64,000 nucleotides of DNA, taken from NCBI GenBank assembly GCA_022414725.1, contig CM039462.1:42638983-42702982 (forward strand), in the 5' to 3' direction. Below the pieces are notes generated by a model that saw nothing but the letters and a program-made list of their open reading frames with translations, was not told the DNA's origin and did not search any database. This DNA comes from Microglena sp. YARC (lineage: Eukaryota; Chlorophyta; Chlorophyceae; Chlamydomonadales; Chlamydomonadaceae). Positions 11,167 through 21,265 of the stretch are shown one piece after another (positions within the stretch are counted from its first letter, which is position 1; each line of letters begins with the position of its first letter). The translations under genes and the position numbers were made by a program.

Positions 11167-11621
11167 GGGGGGGGGCTGATTGGGATCCATCACTTAGGGA
11201 TCATCTATGTCCAACTAGGGTTTCTTCAACTTACAAGCCTTCAACTTCCGTTCCCTTCCGTTGTCTGCCCTTCCCTTCCGTTTTCCGCCCTTCCCTTCCG
11301 TTGTCTGCCATTCCCTTCCGTTATCCGCCCTTCCCTTCCGTTGTTTGCCCTTCCCTTCCGTTGTCTGCCCTTCCCTTCCGTTATCTCCCCGTCACTTCTG
11401 TTTTCTACCCTTCACTTCTGTTGTCTGCCCTTCCCTTCCGATGTCTGCCCTTCCATTCCCTTCTGTTGCCTGCCCTTCCCTTCTGTTGTCTGCCTTTCCC
11501 TTCTGTTATCTGCCCTTCCCTTCCATTGCCTGCCCTTCCCTTCAGTTGTCTGCCCTTCTCTTCTGTTGTCTGCTCTGTCCTTCCAGTTTCTGTCCTAACT
11601 TCTGTTGCTTTCCCCATGCAG
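11018..11621 (+). repeat. G-run plus 20 bp pyrimidine satellite
   Basis: Left part: GGTTGG/GGTGGT repeats, G15 (11033-11047) and G39 (11127-11165). Right part (11236-11600): about 18 units of CTTCCCTTCCGTTGTCTGCC, an almost purine-free satellite running straight into the exon 2 acceptor (TTTCCCCATGCAG). The satellite looks like an amplified polypyrimidine tract. Confidence 0.8.
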
Positions 11622-11818
11622 GCTTTTGAGGATATGTTCTTTTCTATGGGCATTACTTTTGCAGGAGCCCTAGAGTCTGTGAACTTCGTGCCTATTCGGA
11701 GAATCGTCCAAAATCACATCCTTCCAAATTTTGACATCCTGTCAGTAGGAGAAGAGGAAGTCAAAGTGCCTACCTCTTCCTACAGTGATGCCTACATGAC
11801 AATCAGCCAACCTACTGA
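11622..11818 (+). CDS. FAS1 gene, exon 2 (core of FAS1 domain)
   Basis: Starts GCT TTT GAG (AFEDMFFSMGITFAG), in phase with exon 1, so the FAS1 signature reads PSNR-AFEDMF, matching the family pattern P-T/S-N-x-A-F. It continues with IVQNHILPNFDIL, the usual second conserved FAS1 block (xxxNHxLPG). It ends at CCTACTGA|GTGAGT in phase 2; with exon 3 this restores codon GAG. Length 197 bp. Confidence 0.85.
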
Positions 11819-11832
11819 GTGAGTTCTAGTGA

Positions 11833-11950
11833 GAAATCACATCCTTCCAAATTATAACATCGTGTCGCTAAGAGAAAAGGGAGCCAGCGTGCCTACATCT
11901 TTCTTTGATAATACCTACGTGAAAATCAGCCAACCACCTGAGTGAATTCT
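11833..11950 (+). repeat. Duplicate of the 3' half of exon 2
   Basis: Repeats the end of exon 2 at about 75% identity. The same frame stays open: NHILPNYNIVSLRE to YVKISQPPE then TGA, against NHILPNFDIL to YMTISQPTE. Probably a tandem exon-end duplication lying in the intron. Confidence 0.7.
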
Positions 11951-13556
11951 AGCCACACAACACAACAGAAGACAGGAGAAGACAGCAGGCAAAAATATAA
12001 CAAAACACAACACAACACAGCACACAGCAACCACCTGCTTTAGACACCTGCAACCATCTTGCGAGTATGTGCAACCATCTTGCAAGACCTGCAACCTGCC
12101 ACCTGTAAACACCTGCTTAATTAAGCCCCTGCTTTAGCCACCTGCAATTAAGGGCGCCTGGAGGCGCGTCCCAAATGAAATGATTCGAATCCTGAATTCA
12201 ATGTATTTTAATTAATTTAATTTAATTGTATTTAATGTTGTGTTATTTTAATCCGATTTATTCCTTTCCATTTAATTTAATTAAGGTGTTTTGAATGCAT
12301 GTAATTGCTTTAAATTGTATCAATTCGAATAGGATTAAATTTGAAGGGCGCCTGGAGGCTTTAAATTAATTGAATTCCAATGAATCAATTGATGATTTAG
12401 CATTGTTAACTTAAAGTGACGAAAAAGAGAGTTTTTGAAGGGTTGTTGATTTGTAAGCAGTATTGAACGTTTCTGTAATCTAATGAAATGCGTGTATGTA
12501 GATTGACTTTTTTTAAAGAATTTGATGCAAGAAAAATGAGGCCAATCAGATGTCTGGTTGATTTTACGGAATTTGCACAAGTGAAGGTATTGCATGTTTC
12601 GGCCCAGCCCAGACGTGAACGGTATGTCCCGTCCTCCTGAACGGGTTTTTGGCCAGCGGCAGGTGGCGTGGCTTGCCCCTGCCTCCGCCACTGCCCCCAC
12701 CCGGTGGCCCCCGCCTCGGCCCCGCCCCTGCCCCACGCACGGCCCTGAGGTGGGGTCCGTGGGCTAATTATAGCAAAAGTGCCCTAGGGGAATATTTTGT
12801 CCATTGTGATGCTTACATGTTTCGCCTCGGATTTGTGACGACAATTCTGCTCGCAAACCTACGTATTCGCACATGTTTAAGTGGTTCAAATTTGAAATGT
12901 TAGCTCAAAACACCCTGAAATCAAATTGTTAACCGTTAATCGTAGCTTTTTGGCCCAAGCTGAGCTCCTTTTCGTGAATTGCGATGCTCATATGTGCTCT
13001 GGTGAGAATATGTCCGGTATAAATAAGTCCTATTATTCATCAAAAATATAGAATGTTCAACTTTTTGATGTTTTTCATGAAACCTGAAAAATTGGTTTGT
13101 GACACTCAAACGGACAGACTAACGGACATTTTAATGGGGCTAATCCCTCTTAAAAAAATCTGGAGATTTTTTTCATTCGGGTACCATCTTGTGAGTATGT
13201 GCAACTATCTTGCAACCACCTGCCACCTGCTTAAGCCCCTGCTTTAGCCACCTGCAACCATCTTGCGAGTATGTGCAACCATCTTGCAAACACCTGCAAC
13301 CTGCCACCTGCAAACACCTGCTTAATGAAGCCCCTGCAACCACCTGCCACATGCAACCATCTTGCAACTTTATGCATCCATCTTGAAACCACCTGCCACC
13401 TGCTAAAGACCCTGCTTTAGCCACCTGCAACCATATTGTAACTATGTGCAACCATCTTGCAACTACCTGCAACCCGTCACCTGCAACCACCTGCAACCAC
13501 CTGCTTTAGCCACCAGCAACTGCCTAAACCCAGTGCTGCCCATCCATGCTGTTCAG
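11951..13556 (+). other. Intron 2 of FAS1 gene
   Basis: CACCTGCAACCATCTTGC-type repeats at about 12020-12150 and 13185-13530 flank an AT-rich stretch (12160-12600), a GC-rich patch (12600-12760) and unique AT-rich DNA. The word GGGCGCCTGGAGGC occurs twice (12148, 12345). No exon recognised. Confidence 0.5.
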
Positions 13557-14167
13557 GGGCAACTACATCTTCGACCAGGAGGCCAAATCAAGTTTAGTCT
13601 CTGAAGATGCCCGGTACACAATTGTGATCCTAGAGAGTGTTCTGTTGCCGCCTGTTCCACCTGAGCTGAGGATCACTTCGTATGTGAACATGCGTAACTT
13701 TCCGTCACGGTATGTGCCAAGGGGGTGCTTTGACCCCGATGCTGGACTCGATTGCTGCCTACCAGGGTTTGTGGGCCTGGTGAATGAGGGGCAGGCCCCA
13801 TGCTCCCCTTGCGAGGCTGGTTCATTTGCACGTGACGTGGGCTCGTCAGAGTGTAAGCTCTGCAGCGGGAGCAGCTACAGCTCAGCAAGTGGAGCAGCGC
13901 TCTGCACCACGTGCCCTGATGGCACTACTGCCAACGATAGCGAGGGCAGTACAGGGTGTACGGAGTGCGAGGCAGGAAGCTACGGCGTCGGTGGAGAGTG
14001 CAGACCGTGCAAAACTGGTTCTTACAGCAAGACCCCTGGTGTTGACAAGTGCACCGATTGTCCTGTTGGCACCATTGCCTCAAGCACAGGTTTGACTAAG
14101 TGCACCGCCTGTGCACCTGGCGAGTATGCCCGTCCTGGGGGCCACGACTGCGGTGCATGTTATTCAG
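13557..14167 (+). CDS. FAS1 gene, exon 3 (end of FAS1 plus Cys repeats)
   Basis: Acceptor TGTTCAG|GGGCAAC. The first 40 residues complete FAS1 (GNYIFDQEAKSS, then YTIVILESVLLPP, the canonical final strand). After a linker with CFDPDAGLDCC come four GCC2/GCC3 repeats, such as CSPCEAGSFARDVGSSEC, CTTCPDGTTANDS, CTECEAGSYGVGGEC and CTDCPVGTIASS. 611 bp, phase 2 in and phase 1 out (TCA G|GTATGG). No stop or frameshift seen. Confidence 0.88.
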
Positions 14168-14790
14168 GTATGGGTCAATCCTCACATACACCACCACTCT
14201 CATATGAGCCTAATCAACAGGTATGGGAAAGTTAGCCTCCACTTAACCCTAGGAAACCCTAAACCTACCTAGACCCTGACCCCCCCCCCCCCCCCCCCCC
14301 CCCAAACCTTCACTTTGAATCAAAACCTAAACCACTGTACCCTAACCCCCCTAAACTTAAGTGGAGGCTAACTTAAGTGGGGTCTAACTTCCCCCCACCA
14401 GTTCTTTAAGCCCCCTAAACTTAAGTGGAGACTAACTTCCCCCCACCTGTTCCTCAGGCTCGTATGAGAGCGGCGGTGTCTGTGAGGATTCTCCCGCCAG
14501 GTCCATCGCATCTAACCCCCTAGACCCCTTCAACTTAAGTGGAGACTAACTTCCCCCCACCTGTTCATCAGGCTCGTATGAGAGCGGCGGTGTCTGTGAG
14601 GATTCTCCCGCCAGCTCCATTGCATCTAACCCCCTAAACCCCCTAAACTTAAGTGGAGACTAACTTCCCCCCACCTGTTCATCAGGCTCGTATGAGAGCA
14701 ATGGTGTCTGTGAGGATTCTCCTGCCAGCTCCATCGCATCTAACCCCCTCAACTTAAGTGGAGACTAACTTCCCCCCACCTGTTCATCAG
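14168..14790 (+). repeat. Intron 3 with three decoy acceptor/exon-start copies
   Basis: After C24 (14280-14303), three units of 114 bp each hold ACTTCCCCCCACCTGTTC, (A/C)TCAG and then GGCTCGTATGAGAGC plus about 60 bp of exon-like sequence starting at 14458, 14572 and 14686. All three encode GSYES..GVCEDSPA, with the second Cys changed to Ser, and run into TAA. The true exon starts at 14791, 105 bp after the last copy. Confidence 0.85.
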
Positions 14791-15078
14791 GCTCGTATGG
14801 GAGTGGTGGTGTCTGTAAGGATTGTCCCGCCGGCTCCATCGCATCTGGTTCTGGAGCAACTGAATGTACCGAATGTGAAGCTGGAAGCTATGCGTCTCGA
14901 GGCGGATCCTGCTCCGCGTGCTCCCGGGGCACCTTCAGTGCTAAAGCGGGCTCACCCGAGTGCACCGATTGTCCTGTCGGCACCATTGCCTCAAGCACAG
15001 GTTCTACTAAGTGCACCGCCTGTGCACCTGGCGAGTACGCCCGTCCTGGGGGCAACACCTGCAGTGCGTGCTCTTCAG
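14791..15078 (+). CDS. FAS1 gene, exon 4 (Cys repeats)
   Basis: Exactly 288 bp (96 codons), phase 1 in and out. Encodes about two and a half GCC2/GCC3 units: GSYGSGGVCKDCPAGSIAS, CTECEAGSYASRGGSC, CTDCPVGTIASSTGSTKC, ending CSACSSG. Donor CTCTTCAG|GTAAGG. Cys spacing is intact, unlike the upstream decoys. Confidence 0.85.
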
Positions 15079-15232
15079 GTAAGGAGAAGTTTGCCTCCAC
15101 TTAACCCTAAACCCACCTAGACCCTGAACCCTAACCCCCCCATACACTAAAACTTTCAATCAAAACCTGAACCACTGTAGCTAAACCCCCTAAACTTCAG
15201 TGGAGACTAACTTCCCCCCACCTGTTATTCAG

Positions 15233-15346
15233 GCTCATATCTGAGCAGCCGTGTCTGTGAAAATTCTCCCGCCAGCTCCATCGCATCTAACTTCCTAACC
15301 TTCCTAAACTGAAGTGGAGACTAACTTCCCCTCACCTGTTCATCAG
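15233..15346 (+). repeat. Fourth decoy copy of the acceptor/exon start
   Basis: A 114 bp unit in intron 4. After TTATTCAG comes GGCTCATATCTGAGC with the same Cys to Ser change (GVCENSPA-like), then a stop. The real exon 5 acceptor is at 15346. Confidence 0.75.
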
Positions 15347-15573
15347 GCTCGTATGAGAGTGGTGGTGTCTGTGAGGATTGTCCCGCCGGCTCCATCGCAT
15401 CTGGTTCCGGAGCAACTGAATGTACCGAATGTGAAGCTGGAAGCTATGCATCTCGAGGCAGATCCTGCTACTCGTGCTCCAGGGGCACCTTCAGTGCTAA
15501 TCCGGGCTCATCCGAGTGCACCCGCTGTCCTTCTGGCACTACAAGTGATTCCGGCGCTACCTCATGCAAGTAG
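15347..15573 (+). CDS. FAS1 gene, exon 5 (C-terminal Cys repeats)
   Basis: Phase 1 acceptor CATCAG|GCTCGTATG. Encodes GSYESGGVCEDCPAGSIAS, CTECEAGSYASRGRSC, CTRCPSGTTSDSGATSCK and then TAG at 15571. It is homologous to exon 4, so exons 4 and 5 arose by duplication. No membrane anchor follows, so the product would be secreted or wall-bound. The TAG lies where the repeat pattern would expect one more residue before Cys (SCK-x-C). Confidence 0.8.
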
Positions 15574-15795
15574 GGCCTCAACCCTTCTGGCACTACAAGT
15601 GATTCCGGCGCTATCTCATGGAAGTAGTGCCTCAGCCCTTCTGGCACTACAAGTGATTCCGGCGCTACCTCATGGAAGTAGTGCCTCAACCCTTCTGGCA
15701 CTACAAGTGATTCCGGCGCTACCTCATGCAAGTAGGGCCTCAACCCTTCTGGAGCTACAAGTGATTCCGGCGCTGCCTCATACACTTAGTGCCTC
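15574..15795 (+). repeat. 54 bp repeat carrying in-frame TAGs
   Basis: The last 54 bp of exon 5 (from CCTTCTGGCACTACAAG at 15529) recur at 15583, 15637, 15691 and 15745. Each copy is 54 bp and stays in frame as xLNPSGTTSDSGATSCK followed by TAG. Contains no TAA or TGA in this frame. Confidence 0.85.
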
Positions 15796-17670
15796 GCCCC
15801 TTTTGGATCATTCCTCATATGTGATATTTGTGGGCGTGTGATGATACTGGTGGAATAGCCTGGCCAATTCTAATTTGGAGCTCGTTAACACAACCCAAAT
15901 TGGTATCACTTTTTTTGTGTAATGCTTCGGCACGATGCACTATTCATTTTGGGGCTACGCATAGCAGCTTCTACGCAGCTCCCATTCCTTGTGCTAAACC
16001 TGAAGCAAGCTAGCTAGCGCGTCTGGCAGCTGACATGATGGGCTCGCCAGTGCAGCTGCAAGGTGTGGCCTTGAACCAGCTGGACAGCTGATTACGCCAT
16101 CTTCCCCCTACGGTCGCCCTAAGCGTTGCAGGTCGTTGTTGTTAACCGCAATGGCAGCTTGTCCAGTTGAAGTAGAAGACCGCTCTCTACCCGTGTACAT
16201 CGGGTTCCCTTACCATGCCCCACCAGGCGTTATCATTACCTTTTATTACGCCATCTTCAAGGTGCACTAGGCAGTTCCCCTGAATAGCCAAGCAGGGGAG
16301 CTGCCTAGAAGCTGTTGCTCATAACCGAAGAGAAAGGCTATAGCCCAGCTGCGGCCCACGTAATATTTGTCGACGTGGTATCATGAGAGTAGCCTATGTA
16401 GTTGTCCACCTCGTCTAATAATAGGAGTCATCATTTATGCAGATTTACAACTTGAGGAGTATTTTGAAGAGACGAACATATTTTTGAGGAGAATAAGGAG
16501 GGCTGAAGTATGCCTAATTTGCAACCTTTGTAACAAACCTCTCATCAACTTTTCTCCTTGGCTGGCTGACTGGCTCCTTCCCAAACTTAAGCCTGGGAAA
16601 GGCATGTCCAGTTTTGTGTCAGCATGATTTTGGCTTGTACCCAAATATCACACAGGCCTAAAATGGTGTGAAATCATTTTCCATGCGTTTACTTCCCTAA
16701 GGCGCCTGCAACAACCTTTGTTTACCTAACATATGTGTAGGGCTTTCAATACAGCCCTGGTCCCAACATGATTGCAAGAGATACCGGTATCATTTGATCT
16801 CGTACGATATATTGTACAATACCGTATATCCCAGCTCCTTCTTGAAACATGTTCCTTACTTCCTTCACCTCTGAAATATTGTCACTTTTGGTGCATTAAA
16901 TGCGTCTACTCTTTTGTAGAAGTGGCAACGCCATTCGAACTAAATCCTCGGTGTCGCTGTTTTGTGTTGTGAGACCCATCTACTGAGGTGAAATACCTTC
17001 CAAAACTAAAACAAATAAACACATAAATGGTCTAGCAGTCTTGACAAGTTGGAGATATTATAATGTGGATTACAGTACAGTGGTAGGACTGGTCATGCAC
17101 GTGCCAGAAGAAGAAGTATAGCATGGCGCAAATAAGCAGAGTACAATATATATGCCCCTCCATTCTTGCGAGGGCTATTATAATTATAATGAGGAAACCA
17201 TGGGCAACTAGTGTCGAAGTTCCTTCTACATACCATCATTGTTTACCTGTTCTAATAACTGTCTATATTATGGTGGTATAATTGCGCCTGCCTCAATCAT
17301 ACGGGCTTGGTCTTGCGTCAAGTTGTTGTTCTAACTGGCCAGCAGTGTTCTAGCTGACCAGCAGGTTTGTTCAGGACGCTGCGGCCTCCGTCGTAGACAT
17401 AACGTCGAAGGGTCCTGCGACGCAACGTGTGGAGGGTCCGTTGACCATAAGGAAGGGTCCATTGCGTTGCAGGGCGCAGGCTATACAATTGGTTGCGTCT
17501 CGGGTAGCAGAGCTGGGGGCCCTCCTGAATATGCCGCATGGAAGGTTCGAAACACGGACACCGCTCAAAGTGACAGACAAAACCGCAACTCAACAACTCG
17601 TAACTCAACTGGACTGACCACATTGTGCTGACCACACTTTTTTATTTGTATTCAAACTTTAAGCTAGCTG
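15796..17670. other. Intergenic; fragments of a dispersed element
   Basis: Partial ends of the AGCAGCTTCTAGGCAGCTCC family occur at about 15950-16050 (GCATAGCAGCTTCTACGCAG) and 16265-16345 (GGGGAGCTGCCTAGAAGCTG). The rest is AT-rich without convincing exons. 17400-17500 contains inverted words built on GACGCAAC/GTTGCGTC. Confidence 0.4.
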
Positions 17671-17722
17671 TTACGGTTGGGCTAGTCCCTTTAGCCCATT
17701 TGGCCTACCCCTGGACTGTAAC
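17671..17722 (-). repeat. Dispersed CCAGGGGTAG element
   Basis: Minus-orientation copy: GTTGGGCTAGTCCCTTTAGC, then CATTTGGCCTACCCCTGG and ACTGTAAC. This is among the best-preserved copies. Confidence 0.75.
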
Positions 17723-18497
17723 ATACATACACATACATAGCTGTATGTCTGAAATCTGGCATGACAGGCTTTCCAATGCAGCTGTAATCTTTGGGCTTGA
17801 CTCAGTCGCCGGCTAATGGAGCTGAGTGGAAGCTGCTACGCATAGCCCCCAAAAGGAACTGTGGCTGACCAGCAGGTAGGCCAGCATCAAGCTTTTTATG
17901 GCTCTAGACAGTGAACACCCATCTTGACTTTAGCTGGGGGAGTGGGGATTGGATACACACCCCTATTGCCCTCCGTACGACGGCGGCAGAGGGTAGCTTA
18001 ATCCAGCTACACTAGAACGCTGAAAAATGGTAAAATAGGCAGTGGTGTTGAATTTAGTTTTATCCCAGGGTTTCTATTATTTGAGAATGCATGAATGAAC
18101 CACAGTGACATTCATCTAATTATTTTGAGTTAGAAGTTCACTTGCGGCTTCTCCACAATCCAATTTGTAGGCTTGGCCGAAACATACTGCATGCGCTTGA
18201 AGTAATGACAAAAACAAGAGTTGGTAAATCCGTGTGTAAACTAAAATAAGCTCGATCTGCATGGCAAAAGGTTTTTGGCAAAGTGGTCCATGGCTGGTCC
18301 TACCGGTACTCAAGATGAGATCCGGAAACCAGTTGGCAAAACCTACTTTTGTTTGTGTTACATTTTCTTGTTGCATGTTCACTAAGTGTGTTACTTGGGT
18401 CATTTAGTCTGCAAATAAGGTATACATACAACTATATACTTGTGGCCTGATTCAAGAATTCCCAGACCTGTTACAAATACATGTTACATGTCATGTT

Positions 18498-18544
18498 ATG
18501 GTACGACTTAATGGTCGTACCATGCAACACGCGAAGTCGCGTGT
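18498..18544. repeat. Two adjacent perfect hairpins
   Basis: Hairpin 1: ATGGTACGAC (18498-18507), loop TTAATG, GTCGTACCAT (18514-18523). Hairpin 2, three bases on: ACACGCGA (18527-18534), loop AG, TCGCGTGT (18537-18544). Both stems are perfect. Function unknown. Confidence 0.85.
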
Positions 18545-19275
18545 CCTGTTGGCTTGCGGAGTTGCGGCTACTACCAGTCTGGTAGCCATTGTGTCCAGGC
18601 CAGTTAGATGTACTGCTGGCGTGTACTGCTCTCCAGATGCTCTACCTGTTCATTGAGCATCGAACTCCGAGCTATCTTATCTAGTTATCTGTAAACAGAA
18701 GCATCACCGAGATCCTGCAGTCCCAAGAGTACGCATTCTACAAAATATCACCGTACTATGGTAGTGTATTATTCGGTATACAATTATTATCTAGTCTGAA
18801 AATAAATACATAGAACTCCCCAGGGCGGGCTTGAAAACCATGTGACAATTAAATTCAGCTCAAGACCAGAGATGGGCTATAAAACCAGCTTTTTAAGTAG
18901 GCTGTTGCAGAAATGCAAATCACTGTACTGCTTCGTACTCCAGGTAGTCAGGAGTAACTTGTCAAAAGCAAGCCAGCCAGGACCGACTCACGTTTGACTC
19001 AAAACCGCTTTGGCAAACGGAATTTTGCCAAGTGCCAACCCGTTTATCATTACCTAAAGCGCATTTGGTAAATATAGTGTGGAGAGGGCTTGCCGTGGGT
19101 CAACCGTGGCCTGTATACAGCAATTTAATGGAATGCAATATTCTTGCGAATAAGTAATTTCTTAGCAAATAATTATAATTGCATATTTAAATTATCACTG
19201 CAGCACAAATGCAGGTCCCCCGTCGGCAAAACAATTGTCCGGGCTTCAATTCATCTTATTAGCCCTTCCTGCCAC
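18545..19275. other. No gene seen
   Basis: Unique AT-rich sequence. Only short open frames with no splice support. Confidence 0.3.
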
Positions 19276-19320
19276 CGATGGGCAAGTCCCTTTAGCCTAT
19301 TTGGCTTACCCCTAGACTAT
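19276..19320 (-). repeat. Dispersed CCAGGGGTAG element
   Basis: Reads GGGCAAGTCCCTTTAGCC, then TATTTGGCTTACCCCTAG; minus orientation. Confidence 0.7.
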
Positions 19321-19425
19321 ATACACCGAACATACAAACACCTATATATGGACCTAAGACACATACAAACAAGAAAAAACTCACCTTGGAATCATCACAA
19401 TGCTACTATGAGAAATCTCCATAAC

Positions 19426-19519
19426 CTGTCAGGCCGTAATAACCGCACAGGTGGACTTCGTAGGCTGTATTGCCGCGAGGATGAATCGTGATCTCGGTGC
19501 AGCTGCCGAGAAAGATATC
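19426..19519 (-). CDS. Candidate minus-strand exon, unrecognised
   Basis: On the minus strand, GCTTGCCACAG precedes 94 bp ending in CTGACAG|GTTATGG. Phase 0 reads DIFLGSCTEITIHPRG, then NTAYEVHLCGYYGLT, with no stop and plausible third positions. The family is not recognised. It may belong with the candidate exon at 20361-20564, but the phases of the two could not be reconciled. Confidence 0.3.
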
Positions 19520-19879
19520 CTGTGGCAAGCAAACGAATCGAATCAGTATATTTCATTCAACACACAAATGGTAGTAACATCCGACAACGCCGTACTGCCA
19601 TAGACAGGAAAGTGCTGTCCCAAGACAAGCTGATATACAACTTTATTGGGAGTCATCCAATTATTCTACATTTGGCACAGGATTGGGAAAAAAGCTGCAA
19701 ACGTCAAGCCTAAAAAAACTGAGGAGGGCTGCCCCAAACACCCGCCCCCCACCCACTCCATTAAGTAGAAATACCCAATAAAAACGTAGGTATGGCTTTA
19801 GGGGGTTCACAATATGGCGCACATAACGGCATCCTCAGAATTTCCAGACAGGGATTGTACGATAGTCGAAATACCCCCT

Positions 19880-20106
19880 CATTCACCCACCCACCACATC
19901 CCCACCCGTTCACCCACCCCATACCCACCTATCCATACCCATCACATACCAGTTTACCACCCATACTCACCCATTGACCCACCCGTTCACCCACTCATAC
20001 ACCCATCCATACCACCCATTCACCCACATAACACACCCACCCATACCACCCATACACTACAACCGATACCTACTCACATAAACCACCCATTCACCCACCA
20101 TTAGAC
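19880..20106. repeat. CACCCATTC/CACCCATAC simple-sequence array
   Basis: Irregular 6-10 bp units (CACCCAYNC) with almost no G. A C16 run follows at 20225-20240. Confidence 0.8.
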
Positions 20107-20360
20107 CCACCCCGGTCTTAAGTGGTGCCAATGAACTGCCCTTGTGAAACTGAATGGTATCAGAGTTTCACTTGGAGGTCTGAGGAAAAAGATAGCAAAA
20201 CAAACAGAGGCGGGTTGACCCCCGCCCCCCCCCCCCCCCCTCCACCCCACCCCACACACACAGCCACTCACACACTCCAAATGAGGTGCTCAGAAAAAAA
20301 GCTTAACAAATCGCAATTATTCATAACGTCCTAGACTCGTAATTAATTGATCGGCTTGAA

Positions 20361-20564
20361 CTAACTTTTGGCACAGGATGATACCTCCTGTTTGGCATGA
20401 TGATTTATTCTCCGACTCCAGAAACCCTTGAAACACTTGCGCACCAGTTGGACGGTAATTTGATGGTGGTTCGCACTTAAAGCAGCAATAACGACTGGGG
20501 GTTCATTACTCCGAGCGATGCATACCCAGACGTTAATGCCTTCTGTCATTGTCACCTACAAACA
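20361..20564 (-). CDS. Candidate minus-strand terminal exon, unrecognised
   Basis: On the minus strand TTTGTTTGTAG is followed by an open frame: VTMTEGINVWVCIARSNE, PPVVIAALSANHHQITV, QLVRKCFKGFWSRRIN, then TAG. No domain recognised. A further minus-strand AG...GT segment lies at about 20620-20670 but its phase does not fit. Confidence 0.3.
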
Positions 20565-21019
20565 AATAGGTATCAGAGTCAACTCCTCAATTCATCGTGT
20601 TAACAAGGAATCACCTAAGAATTATTGTGAGCTTTTTCGGCCCTAGTATTGATATCGCCATCGCGTACCTGTGATAAGTGTAGAAAGGGATAATACCCGG
20701 ATGTATGCGGGAGGACGGACGGGTCGAAGGTATGGGTCGAAGCGCCCGGCTTCAAAACCACGCCGAAAAATCCCCCAGGCGTAAATCCCATTGCTCAATT
20801 AGTTATTGTGACTACCAAGTTGTCTGGGTCAAGTTACAAATGATCGTCAGATAAAGTTTCGGGGTGAACCAGAGAGAGGGATGCCACGGGACGGCCCAGA
20901 CCCAGAGAAAATGGGGTTTGGTGTTGAAGACCCTAGCATGGTCATTGCGTGCGCGGAGCTGACCCCCCCTGGTCGGAGCGCAACTAGCACGGTCGTGGTT
21001 TCGTGGGTCTGTGTCTGAG

Positions 21020-21178
21020 ACACAGTGTCTCGGTCTGGGTCTGTGCCTCGGTCTGGGTCTGGGTGTCGGTCTGGGTCTGGGTCTGGGTCTCGGTCTCGAT
21101 CTGAGTCTCGGTCTCGGTCTCGATCTGGGTCTCGGTCTCGGTCTGGGTCTCGGCCTGGGTCTCGGTCTCGGTCTTCTG
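21020..21178. repeat. TCTGGG/TCTCGG hexamer array
   Basis: About 25 units of 6 bp, alternating TCTGGG and TCTCGG. It gives open frames in most phases, which are not genes. It sits just outside the left end of the TIR element at 21266. Confidence 0.85.
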
Positions 21179-21265
21179 CGTCTCGAAGCTTCCATGCGGC
21201 ATCCGCAGGTCATGCGCAACGCCGGCTGGCGTCGCCCCAGGGCGCTCACGGGCGCCGAACCCTTA

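Noticed and set aside
10866..11822. 318-codon continuous ORF
   Set aside because: It runs through G39 and the pyrimidine satellite by chance; only the pieces after the two CAG acceptors look like FAS1 coding sequence.
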